A stretch of 6,416 nt of DNA from an uncultured Streptococcus sp. Its GTDB lineage: Bacteria; Bacillota; Bacilli; Lactobacillales; Aerococcaceae. The notes under the pieces are model-generated. The model was not told where the DNA came from, did no database searches, and worked only from the letters and a program-made list of their open reading frames with translations. The stretch is from NCBI GenBank assembly GCA_916050055.1, contig CAJZJY010000064.1:1-6416 (forward strand), given 5' to 3'. Both the position numbers and the translations under genes were made by a program. Positions 1 to 5,671 of the stretch are shown piece after piece. Positions within the stretch are counted from its first letter, which is position 1. Each line of letters opens with the position of its first letter.

Positions 1-64
1 CTAATTGAATATAATCAATTTGTTGAACTTTACTTTTTAAAAATTCATATGAATAAAATACCAT
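1..64 (-). CDS. Partial hypothetical protein, N-terminal 21 codons only
   Basis: On the minus strand an ATG at 64-62 opens a frame that stays free of stops to the window edge. It begins MVFYSYEFLKSK and continues past base 1. An AGGAGG ribosome binding site (72-77 on the plus strand, read in reverse) sits 7 nt before the ATG, and a good promoter lies further upstream (95-122), so this is very probably a genuine gene start. Only 21 residues are visible: they are aromatic and lysine rich, with no signal peptide or recognisable motif. I do not recognise the family. The gene is transcribed divergently from hprK and is not part of its operon. Confidence 0.65.
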   Translation of the reverse strand, partial: MVFYSYEFLKSKVQQIDYIQL

Positions 65-94
65 GTTTTTTCCTCCTATTCAGAAACTTAGACT

Positions 95-122
95 ATTATA
101 TAAAATCCTATAAAATATTCAA
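95..122 (-). promoter_or_regulatory. Sigma-A-type promoter of the divergent minus-strand gene
   Basis: Read on the minus strand, a TTGAAT -35 (117-122) and a perfect TATAAT -10 (95-100) are separated by 16 bp. Transcription would start near base 88, giving a leader of about 24 nt that contains the AGGAGG site. A second, overlapping possibility is TTGAGC (130-135) with TATAGG 17 bp downstream. The -10 and its spacing to the ribosome binding site make this the best-supported promoter in the window. Confidence 0.65.
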
Positions 123-133
123 GTAGGTTGCTC

Positions 134-158
134 AATTTTTTTAAAAAAATATTTTTTA
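134..158. repeat. Pure A/T tract with two overlapping palindromes
   Basis: Twenty-five consecutive A/T bases contain a perfect 16-bp palindrome, AT7A7T (135-150), which overlaps a second perfect palindrome, A6TAT6 (144-157). The tract lies between the divergent promoters of the minus-strand gene and hprK. Phased A and T runs like these usually bend DNA and can act as UP elements. No GC-rich stem precedes the T runs, so it is not a convincing terminator. Confidence 0.5.
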
Positions 159-201
159 GATTATTTGGCAGAATGAACAGAAGTTTAATAAATTCTAAAA
201 G

Positions 202-232
202 CATACAAGAAAGCGCTCAAATATGGTATAGT
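202..232 (+). promoter_or_regulatory. Extended -10 promoter of the hprK operon
   Basis: TATAGT (227-232) is preceded by TGG, giving an extended -10 (TGnTATAGT). The -35 is weak: CATACA at 202-207 with 19-bp spacing is the best match, as expected for a promoter that relies on the extended -10. Transcription should start near 239. The leader would be about 22 nt to the ATG at 261 and would contain the GAGGG ribosome binding site. This supports 261, not 249, as the hprK start. Confidence 0.6.
208..221 (+). promoter_or_regulatory. Partial cre-like sequence in the hprK promoter spacer
   Basis: AGAAAGCGCTCAAA resembles the CcpA operator consensus TGnnARCGnWWWCA. The left half and central CG match well, but there are about three mismatches (first base, and two in the right half). 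Its place between the -35 and -10 would suit repression by CcpA bound to HPr-Ser-P, the product of the HprK reaction. This is only a candidate: the right half-site is poor. Confidence 0.3.
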
Positions 233-250
233 AGAAGGGTATAAAGAAAT

Positions 251-255
251 GAGGG
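251..255 (+). promoter_or_regulatory. Ribosome binding site that decides the hprK start
   Basis: GAGGG lies 5 nt before the ATG at 261. The alternative in-frame ATG at 249 would depend on AAGGG at 235-239, which falls at or upstream of the predicted transcription start, so it would not be on the mRNA. Confidence 0.6.
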
Positions 256-260
256 ATAAT

Positions 261-1190
261 ATGAAAAGTGTTACGGTTAGAGAATTAATCAAGAATATTC
301 ATTTAAAACCAATTTATGGAGAGGAGTATCTTGACCGTCCAATCGTTACAAGTGAAATTTCAAGACCGGGATTAGAATTAGCAGGATTTTTAAATTTCTA
401 TCCTGCTGAGCGAATTCAATTATTAGGTCGTACAGAAACTTCTTTTGTGGCGACAATGGATGAAGGCATTCGATTCGAAGTGATGGACCGTTTATGTAAA
501 CCAGAAACGCCATGCTTTATCATTTCTAGAAGACTCGACCCGCCAAAAGAATTAGTGGAAGCTGCTGCAAAAGCGCAAATTCCAATTTTACAAGCGACAT
601 CGAAAACAACTCAAGTATCAAGTAGTGTCACAAACTTCTTAGAAGGAAGATTGGCGGAGCGTTCTTCGGTACACGGTGTATTACTCGATGTATTCGGAAT
701 TGGTCTGTTGATTACAGGTGAAAGTGGCGTCGGTAAATCTGAAACTGCGTTAGAGCTTGTGCAAAAAGGACACCGTCTTGTTGCGGATGACCGAGTAGAG
801 TTGTATCAATACGATGAATTAACATTAATCGGGGAAGCACCAGAAATCTTGAACAACTTAATCGAAATCCGCGGTGTTGGTATTGTGGATGTGATGACGC
901 TCTTTGGTGCAGGGGCAATTCTGGATCAAAAACAAGTCGATTTAGTGGTTCATCTTGAAAACTGGACACCTGATAAGAGATATGACCGTTTAGGTGGATA
1001 TATGGAAAATGTTGAATTGTTGGGTGTTGAGGTTCCGAAAATCCGCATCCCAGTGAAGACTGGTCGTAACGTTTCGATTATCTTAGAAGTGGCATGTATG
1101 AATTTCCGTGCGAAGAAAATGGGATTCGATGCAACAGAAAGCTTCACGAATCGTTTAACACAATTAATTGCAGAAAATAAAGAAGTTTAG
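261..1190 (+). CDS. hprK: HPr kinase/phosphorylase
   Basis: Bifunctional cytoplasmic enzyme that phosphorylates HPr of the PTS on Ser46 with ATP (or PPi) and removes the phosphate by phosphorolysis. It acts as the sensor for carbon catabolite repression through CcpA. The 309-residue product matches the family length. Residues about 1-130 form the N-terminal domain, with the conserved SRPGLE segment. The catalytic domain carries the active-site His138 (VHGVL), the Walker A loop GESGVGKS at 153-160 with Lys159, the VADD pair ending at Asp177, the family signature IEIRGVGI around Glu202, and Arg243 in YDRLGG. Numbering from the ATG at 261 puts these residues at the same positions as in the Bacillus subtilis enzyme. 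An ATG at 249 would add MRDN and is less likely. It is the first gene of the operon, with lgt 11 bp downstream. Confidence 0.96.
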   Translation: MKSVTVRELIKNIHLKPIYGEEYLDRPIVTSEISRPGLELAGFLNFYPAERIQLLGRTETSFVATMDEGIRFEVMDRLCKPETPCFIISRRLDPPKELVEAAAKAQIPILQATSKTTQVSSSVTNFLEGRLAERSSVHGVLLDVFGIGLLITGESGVGKSETALELVQKGHRLVADDRVELYQYDELTLIGEAPEILNNLIEIRGVGIVDVMTLFGAGAILDQKQVDLVVHLENWTPDKRYDRLGGYMENVELLGVEVPKIRIPVKTGRNVSIILEVACMNFRAKKMGFDATESFTNRLTQLIAENKEV

Positions 1191-1201
1191 AGGTTAGTTA
1201 C

Positions 1202-2059
1202 ATGAATGTTTTAGAAATGGTTTCGGCCATTAATCCGATTGCGTTTGAAATCGGTGGATTACAAGTCCGTTGGTATGGGATTATTATTGCGTTTGCGATT
1301 TACTTAGCGACAACACTCGCAGATAAAGAAGCAACGCGTAAAGGATATCGCAAAGAATTTATCATCGATTTAGTATTCTGGGCAGTGCCAATCGGCTTTG
1401 TCGGAGCTCGCTTATACTACATTCTATTTGAATGGCAGTACTACTTAGCAAATCCTGGTGAAATCATCCAAATTTGGCATGGAGGAATTGCCATCTATGG
1501 TGGTGTCATTGCCGGGGCAGCAACCGTCTACTGGTTTGCGAAAAAAGAAAAAGTATCGTTTGCCTTACTTTTAGATATTTTGGCGCCTGTTGTGTTACTT
1601 GCCCAAGCGATTGGACGCTGGGGAAACTTCACCAACCAAGAAGCGCATGGGGAAGTCGTAACGCGTGCCTTTTTAGAAGGCTTGCATTTACCAAACTTTA
1701 TTATTGAACAAATGCATATCGATGGGGTCTACTACCATCCAACTTTCTTATATGAATCACTTTGGTCTTTTGTCGGCGTATTGATTTTATTCTACTTACG
1801 CAGACGTAAAGGCGTAAAGGTGGGAGAAATCATGGCGGGATACCTAATTTGGTATTCATTAGGACGCTTCTTTATCGAAGGGATGCGTACGGATAGCCTC
1901 TGGATGTTTGGTATTATCCGAATCTCGCAATTAGTCTCAATTGTGTTATTCTTATTAGGCATCTCTATTATCGTGGTGAGAAGACGTAGAGTTCCAGCCG
2001 TGCCAGATTATGTATCGATTGACGATCCACAATCTCCAGCATTGTTTGGAAAAGCGTAA
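1202..2059 (+). CDS. lgt: Phosphatidylglycerol-prolipoprotein diacylglyceryl transferase
   Basis: Integral membrane enzyme that moves the diacylglyceryl group from phosphatidylglycerol to the lipobox cysteine of prolipoproteins, the first step of lipoprotein maturation. The 285 residues form about seven hydrophobic segments. Family landmarks are WYG at 24-26, the HGG motif with His93, the Lgt signature GRWGNFTNQEAHG at 138-150 with its essential Arg and Asn, HPTFLYES at 179-186, and GRFFIEGMR at 221-229 with a conserved Arg. A basic patch (RRRR, 260-263) and a short polar tail end the protein. AGAGG (1189-1193) overlaps the hprK stop and lies 8 nt before the ATG, so translation of the two genes is probably linked. 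A probable substrate, the lipoprotein at 5217, is encoded in the same window. Confidence 0.97.
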   Translation: MNVLEMVSAINPIAFEIGGLQVRWYGIIIAFAIYLATTLADKEATRKGYRKEFIIDLVFWAVPIGFVGARLYYILFEWQYYLANPGEIIQIWHGGIAIYGGVIAGAATVYWFAKKEKVSFALLLDILAPVVLLAQAIGRWGNFTNQEAHGEVVTRAFLEGLHLPNFIIEQMHIDGVYYHPTFLYESLWSFVGVLILFYLRRRKGVKVGEIMAGYLIWYSLGRFFIEGMRTDSLWMFGIIRISQLVSIVLFLLGISIIVVRRRRVPAVPDYVSIDDPQSPALFGKA

Positions 2060-2071
2060 AGGAGAACAACT

Positions 2072-3091
2072 ATGACAAAAGTAGCTATTTTAGGAGCAGG
2101 TTCATGGGGGACGGCACTGGCAATGGTGCTCGCAGAAAACCATCATGAAGCTCGCTTATGGGGAAATAACGAGGCGCAAATTCAAGAAATTAATGAGCGC
2201 CATACGAATGAACATTACCTTCCAGGAGTGTTTCTGGACCCAGCTATTCGAGGTTATTTAGATTTAGCCGAAGCCGTGAAAGGTGTAGATGCGGTATTAT
2301 TCGTACTTCCAACAAAAGTCATTCGTTTAGTAGCCAAGCAATTAAATGGATTACTAGAAAATAAACCGATGATTATTCATGCAAGTAAAGGGTTAGAACA
2401 AGAGACGTATAAACGGATTTCAGAAATTTTAGCAGAAGAGTTGGACCGTGACAGCTACAAAGATATCGTGGTGTTATCTGGACCAAGTCATGCCGAAGAA
2501 GTGGCGCGCCGTGATATTACAACCATCACTGCAGCATGCGAAAACTTGGAATCTGCTAAAGTTGTGCAAACTCTTTTCAGTAATTCCTTCTTCCGTGTCT
2601 ATACAAATACGGACTGTGTCGGAGTAGAAATGGGAGCTGCACTTAAAAACGTTATTGCGGTTGGAGCAGGAGCTCTTCATGGTTTAGGCTATGGGGACAA
2701 TGCAAAAGCAGCGTTAATGACAAGAGGATTATCAGAAATTAGTCGTCTAGGAATTGCTTTTGGAGCAGATCCACTGACCTTTATTGGACTTAGTGGTGTG
2801 GGCGATTTAATCGTAACATGTACGAGTATTCATTCTCGTAACTGGAGATGTGGGGACCAAATCGGGAAAGGCATTCCGCTTCCAACGATTTTGGAAAATA
2901 TGGGAATGGTTGTAGAAGGGGTAGAAACGTGTAAAGCCGTCTACGCTTTGGCACAAGAGAAGAATATCGAAATGCCAATTACAACTGCTGTTTACAATGT
3001 TTTATATAAAGGACATGATGTTCGCGAAGAGATTCAACGCCTAATGGGTCGTGAATTTAAATCGGAAGCATCAATTAAAGAACACCAATAA
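2072..3091 (+). CDS. gpsA: Glycerol-3-phosphate dehydrogenase [NAD(P)+]
   Basis: Cytoplasmic enzyme that reduces dihydroxyacetone phosphate to sn-glycerol-3-phosphate, the backbone of phospholipids and of lipoteichoic acid. The 339 residues show the N-terminal Rossmann NAD(P) loop [10 protein letters not shown] at 8-17, HASKGLE with Lys106, SGPSHAEEV at 136-144, the catalytic Lys192 in [13 protein letters not shown], Asp245 in GVGDLIVTC, and the substrate/cofactor stretch HSRNWRCG at 254-261. All key residues are present. AAAGGAG at 2058-2064 overlaps the lgt stop and is 7 nt from the ATG. It lies 12 bp after lgt, and its product feeds synthesis of phosphatidylglycerol, the lipid donor for Lgt. 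The C-terminal tail after about residue 330 is polar and variable in this family. Confidence 0.97.
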   Translation: MTKVAILGAGSWGTALAMVLAENHHEARLWGNNEAQIQEINERHTNEHYLPGVFLDPAIRGYLDLAEAVKGVDAVLFVLPTKVIRLVAKQLNGLLENKPMIIHASKGLEQETYKRISEILAEELDRDSYKDIVVLSGPSHAEEVARRDITTITAACENLESAKVVQTLFSNSFFRVYTNTDCVGVEMGAALKNVIAVGAGALHGLGYGDNAKAALMTRGLSEISRLGIAFGADPLTFIGLSGVGDLIVTCTSIHSRNWRCGDQIGKGIPLPTILENMGMVVEGVETCKAVYALAQEKNIEMPITTAVYNVLYKGHDVREEIQRLMGREFKSEASIKEHQ

Positions 3092-3099
3092 ACCAAATC

Positions 3100-3104
3100 G
3101 GAGG
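3100..3104 (+). promoter_or_regulatory. Ribosome binding site that decides the galU start
   Basis: GGAGG lies 9 nt before the ATG at 3114. The frame is open further upstream to an ATG at 3051, but that start would overlap the end of gpsA, has no ribosome binding site, and would add 21 residues foreign to the family. Confidence 0.75.
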
Positions 3105-3113
3105 AACAGACCT

Positions 3114-4007
3114 ATGACAAAAGTTCGAAAAGCCGTTATTCCAGCAGCAGGGTTAGGAACTCGTTTCCTACCAGCAACAAAAGCGATGGCGAAAGAAATG
3201 CTGCCAATCGTAGACAAACCAACGATTCAATATATCGTTGAAGAAGCTCTAGCATCAGGGATTGAGGATATCTTAATCGTAACTGGTAAGAGCAAACGTC
3301 CAATCGAGGACCATTTCGACTCAAATATCGAATTAGAGTCAAACCTTGAAGCCAAAGGGAAGACAGAGTTGTTAGAACTTGTTCAAGAAACAACAGGAAT
3401 TAACTTGTACTTTGTGCGTCAATCTTATCCAAAAGGGTTAGGAGACGCGGTTCTTCAAGCAAAAGCATTCGTAGGTGGCGAGCCATTCGTGATTATGCTT
3501 GGGGACGATATTATGCGTGATGAAGTGCCTTTAACAAAACAATTAATTGAAGGTTATGAGAAAACTCATGCTTCGAATATCGCTGTAATGGAAGTTCCTC
3601 ATGAAGAAACATATAAATATGGGATTATCGATCCTGAAAGCGAAGTGGAAGATGGATTATTCAATGTACGTCGCTTCGTAGAAAAACCAAAACCAGAAGA
3701 AGCACCAAGTAACTTAGCGATTATCGGTCGTTACTTATTAACGCCAGAAATTTTTGACATTTTAGAAAAACAAGAACCAGGTGCTGGTGGCGAAGTTCAA
3801 TTAACAGATGCCATTGATACATTGAACCTTACTCAAAGAGTGTTTGCAAAACAATTCAAGGGTGAACGTTTCGATGTCGGTGATAAATTTGGTTTTATGA
3901 AGACAAGTATTGAATTCGGACTAGAACATCCTGAAATCAAAGATAGCTTAAAACAATACGTGATTGAATTAGGTAAAAAACTCGAAGGAACTTTAGATGA
4001 GCAATAA
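3114..4007 (+). CDS. galU: UTP-glucose-1-phosphate uridylyltransferase
   Basis: Makes UDP-glucose and PPi from UTP and glucose-1-phosphate. UDP-glucose supplies glycolipid anchors for lipoteichoic acid, capsule and other glycans, and the Leloir galactose pathway. The 297-residue length is typical of bacterial GalU. The nucleotidyltransferase signature [18 protein letters not shown] is at 13-30 with Arg17 and Lys27. Further landmarks are the GDD metal/nucleotide site at 130-132, YGIID at 169-173, the VEKP lysine at 189-192, and [10 protein letters not shown] at 225-234. The protein begins [13 protein letters not shown], as expected for the family. It lies 22 bp after gpsA. A paralogue name such as gtaB or hasC would be equally valid in some genera. 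Confidence 0.95.
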   Translation: MTKVRKAVIPAAGLGTRFLPATKAMAKEMLPIVDKPTIQYIVEEALASGIEDILIVTGKSKRPIEDHFDSNIELESNLEAKGKTELLELVQETTGINLYFVRQSYPKGLGDAVLQAKAFVGGEPFVIMLGDDIMRDEVPLTKQLIEGYEKTHASNIAVMEVPHEETYKYGIIDPESEVEDGLFNVRRFVEKPKPEEAPSNLAIIGRYLLTPEIFDILEKQEPGAGGEVQLTDAIDTLNLTQRVFAKQFKGERFDVGDKFGFMKTSIEFGLEHPEIKDSLKQYVIELGKKLEGTLDEQ

Positions 4008-4009
4008 AG

Positions 4010-4038
4010 TTGCCGTTTTAAAGAGAGTATCTTAAACT
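4010..4038 (+). promoter_or_regulatory. Possible internal promoter for trxB
   Basis: TTGCCG (4010-4015) and TAAACT (4033-4038) are separated by 17 bp. Each matches the sigma-A consensus at four of six positions. The predicted start is near 4045. An AGCA at 4000-4003, inside the last galU codons, would then lie at about -45 to -42. That is close to where the AGCA element of Spx-activated trxA and trxB promoters is known in Bacillus subtilis. A 4-base motif is weak evidence. The 97-bp gap, longer than others in the operon, is consistent with a promoter. Confidence 0.35.
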
Positions 4039-4049
4039 AAAAAATGAAG

Positions 4050-4096
4050 AGGAGCGTTGGACTATGTCTCAGCGCTCTTAGTTTATACAAAAGGAG
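4050..4096 (+). promoter_or_regulatory. Structured trxB leader with a five-codon mini-ORF
   Basis: AGGAGCG (4050-4056) can pair with CGCTCTT (4073-4079), giving a 7-bp stem with one G-T pair. The loop holds a smaller GAC/GTC stem (4060-4062 with 4066-4068). The left arm contains AGGAG, a good ribosome binding site 9 nt before ATG 4064, which opens a mini-ORF, MSQRS, ending in TAG at 4079-4081. The right arm can instead pair, more weakly, with AGGAG (4092-4096) of the trxB ribosome binding site. No T run follows the hairpin, so it is not an intrinsic terminator. A regulatory role is an inference from layout. Confidence 0.3.
4091..4096 (+). promoter_or_regulatory. Ribosome binding site that decides the trxB start
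   Basis: AAGGAG lies 8 nt before ATG 4105. The upstream in-frame TTG at 4057 would add 16 residues (beginning DYVSALLV after the start) ahead of the canonical N-terminus and read through this site, so 4105 is preferred. Confidence 0.75.
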
Positions 4097-4104
4097 AATC
4101 TCTG

Positions 4105-5049
4105 ATGGAAGAAAGAACAATTTATGATGTAGTCATTATCGGAAGCGGCCCTGGTGGGATGACCGCAGCGCTGTATACTTCACGTGCAAATTTAAAAACA
4201 TTAATCCTCGAAAAAGGTGTTCCTGGTGGAGAATTGTTAAATACTTCAGATGTAGAAAACTATCCTGGTTTCCCTACGATTTCTGGACCAGAATTAGCCG
4301 ACAATATGTATAAAGGTGCGATGCAATTCGGCGCTGAATATGCATACGGTCAAGTTTCAAAAATCGAATTAGAGGGCGACCTTAAAGTGATCACAGCCGG
4401 CAAGAAAACATACTATGCTTATGCAGTAGTCATTGCGACTGGTTCTTATCATCGTAAATTAGAAGTTCCAGGTGAAGAAGAATACGCTGGACGTGGCGTT
4501 TCATACTGTGCGGTATGTGATGGAGCATTCTTCAAAGATAAGAAAATCTTTGTTATCGGCGGGGGAGACTCAGCTGTGGAAGAAGGAACGTATTTAACAC
4601 AATTCGGAAAAAGCGTAACGATTGTTCACCGTCGTGACCAATTACGTGCGCAAAAAGTATTGCAAGACCGTGCATTTGCCAACGAAAAAATCGACTTCTT
4701 ATGGAATTCAGTCGTGGAAGAATTTGTAGGGGACGGTTCAAAAATCACTGGCGTTCGCGTAAAAGATGTGAATACAGGTGAAGTAACAACGCATGATGCG
4801 GATGGTGTCTTCATCTATGTGGGACTTTTACCAGTTTCAGATCCATTCAAAGACTTAAACATCACAGATGTAGAAGGTTGGATTGTCACTAACGAGCAAA
4901 TGGAAACTTCTATTCCTGGAATCTTTGCAGTGGGCGATGTTCGTCAAAAAACATTGCGTCAAATCACAACAGCTGTTGGGGATGGCGGACAAGCAGGTCA
5001 CATGGTTTATAACTACGTGGAAGAAGTTAAAGAAAAATTAGCTAAATAA
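4105..5049 (+). CDS. trxB: Thioredoxin-disulfide reductase
   Basis: Cytoplasmic FAD flavoenzyme that passes electrons from NADPH to thioredoxin, maintaining thiol redox balance and supplying ribonucleotide reductase. The 314 residues follow the low-molecular-weight bacterial TrxB plan. The FAD loop GSGPGGMTAALY begins at residue 13, followed by ATG at 111-113, the redox-active CAVC at 135-138, the NADPH loop GGGDSA at 152-157, HRR (175-177) for the 2'-phosphate of NADPH, and the C-terminal FAD motif GIFAVGDVR (272-280) with QITTAVGDG (286-294). The cysteine pair and both nucleotide loops argue for true TrxB and not a ferredoxin-NADP reductase of the TrxB-like type, which lacks CxxC. It is the last gene before the terminator at 5056. 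Confidence 0.96.
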   Translation: MEERTIYDVVIIGSGPGGMTAALYTSRANLKTLILEKGVPGGELLNTSDVENYPGFPTISGPELADNMYKGAMQFGAEYAYGQVSKIELEGDLKVITAGKKTYYAYAVVIATGSYHRKLEVPGEEEYAGRGVSYCAVCDGAFFKDKKIFVIGGGDSAVEEGTYLTQFGKSVTIVHRRDQLRAQKVLQDRAFANEKIDFLWNSVVEEFVGDGSKITGVRVKDVNTGEVTTHDADGVFIYVGLLPVSDPFKDLNITDVEGWIVTNEQMETSIPGIFAVGDVRQKTLRQITTAVGDGGQAGHMVYNYVEEVKEKLAK

Positions 5050-5055
5050 TCGAAG

Positions 5056-5099
5056 AAACTCTAGTGTGACTCGTGTTGCATTAGAGTTTTTTTATTTTT
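5056..5099 (+). terminator. Intrinsic terminator ending the hprK-trxB operon
   Basis: AAACTCTAGTG (5056-5066) pairs with CATTAGAGTTT (5079-5089), 11 bp with one G-T pair. The stem can extend by four more pairs (TGAC with GTTG, two of them G-T) to a TCGT tetraloop. A T-rich tract (5087-5099, interrupted by a single A) follows. It starts 6 bp after the trxB stop and separates trxB from the lipoprotein gene. Confidence 0.88.
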
Positions 5100-5127
5100 G
5101 AAATGAAAAGAACCAAATTTATATAAA
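5098..5127 (+). promoter_or_regulatory. Possible distal promoter of the lipoprotein-aminotransferase unit
   Basis: TTGAAA (5098-5103) and TATAAA (5122-5127), 18 bp apart, each match consensus at five of six positions. The -35 overlaps the end of the terminator T tract. Transcription would start near 5134, giving a leader of about 80 nt. The surrounding DNA is so AT-rich that chance matches are likely. Confidence 0.35.
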
Positions 5128-5180
5128 ATTTTTCATTATCATTACAAATTCATGGGATAAAATACTTTTTATAAAAATTG

Positions 5181-5189
5181 TGATAGAAT
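5181..5189 (+). promoter_or_regulatory. Possible proximal extended -10 promoter of the lipoprotein gene
   Basis: TAGAAT (5184-5189) with a TG one base upstream makes an extended -10 (TGaTAGAAT). There is no good -35 at 16-18 bp. A 12-bp A/T palindrome (5166-5177) lies just upstream. The start would be near 5196, leaving a short leader with the ribosome binding site AAGGTGG (5203-5209). Confidence 0.45.
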
Positions 5190-5216
5190 AAATAAAATAA
5201 AGAAGGTGGTGAATGA

Positions 5217-5651
5217 ATGAATCGCAAAGTCATAAAAGGATTAGGAATTACAGTTATCGTACTAGCATTGATGGCTTGTTCTCGCAGACCAGAGCAAACA
5301 GCCAACAACTCGGCTCCAGTCGTTCAAATTTCTAAAAATAACGCTGAATCTAGTGAGTCTACTACAACTCAAGCTACAACGGCTGCACAAGAAACAACAA
5401 GCGCTACGACACGTAATGCGAATAATTTAGCGCGTGAGGCCATTGCAGAAATTGAAAAACGCAAAAATGTCGTTTTAGGTGAGAACTATGAGATTATCAT
5501 TCAGGCACAGACGAATGACTCGGTTGACGTACAAGTACGTCATGTAGAGAATTCGAACACCTCCATTTATGGGTTCTTCCGCTATCATGCCAGTGATAAA
5601 AAGTTAGAAGAGATGGATAGTACCACTGGGGAATTTAAATCAGTAGAGTAA
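5217..5651 (+). CDS. Small lipoprotein of unknown function
   Basis: The 144-residue product begins with a basic N-region (MNRKVIK), a hydrophobic core ([11 protein letters not shown]) and the lipobox LMAC at 18-21. It should therefore be exported, lipidated by Lgt on Cys21, cleaved by signal peptidase II and anchored on the outer face of the membrane. Residues about 41-70 form a low-complexity Ser/Thr/Ala/Asn spacer that would lift the folded part into the cell wall. The C-terminal 75 residues look like a small folded domain: a charged helix ([14 protein letters not shown]), then alternating hydrophobic strands ([24 protein letters not shown]) and an ending [11 protein letters not shown] recognise no enzymatic motif. 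ATG 5217 has AAGGTGG 7 nt upstream. The aminotransferase follows after 20 bp with no terminator, so the two are probably cotranscribed. Confidence 0.88.
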   Translation: MNRKVIKGLGITVIVLALMACSRRPEQTANNSAPVVQISKNNAESSESTTTQATTAAQETTSATTRNANNLAREAIAEIEKRKNVVLGENYEIIIQAQTNDSVDVQVRHVENSNTSIYGFFRYHASDKKLEEMDSTTGEFKSVE

Positions 5652-5671
5652 TCTCGGAAAGTAGGGTTTAT

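Noticed and set aside
249..260. Upstream in-frame ATG for hprK, adding MRDN
   Set aside because: Its only candidate ribosome binding site (235-239) lies at or before the predicted transcription start. The start at 261 has GAGGG and matches family residue numbering.
712..1147. Open frames on the minus strand inside hprK, and similar ones inside gpsA, galU and trxB
   Set aside because: They are antisense shadows of well-identified genes, without ribosome binding sites or recognisable protein features.
1474..1707. 77-codon frame on the plus strand inside lgt
   Set aside because: It is an out-of-frame shadow covering conserved Lgt motifs, with a Cys/Trp-rich product unlike a real protein.
2822..2860. 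Trp in the GpsA HSRNWRCG stretch, where many enzymes have SRNRR or SRNFR
   Set aside because: Trp at this position is normal in Firmicutes GpsA proteins, and the flanking Arg and Asn are intact.
3051..3113. Extended galU start overlapping the end of gpsA
   Set aside because: No ribosome binding site precedes it and the extra 21 residues are gpsA-frame-shifted sequence. ATG 3114 has GGAGG and the canonical N-terminus.
4071..4077. AGCGCTC shared between the trxB leader and the hprK promoter (212-218), suggesting a common CcpA site
   Set aside because: A 7-base match is expected by chance at this scale. The trxB copy has a poorer cre match and is better explained as a hairpin arm.
4050..4079. 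Hairpin between galU and trxB as an intrinsic terminator
   Set aside because: The stem is short, the loop long, and no T run follows.
4057..4104. TTG start extending TrxB by 16 residues
   Set aside because: The extension is unlike the family N-terminus, and the strong AAGGAG at 4091-4096 belongs to ATG 4105.
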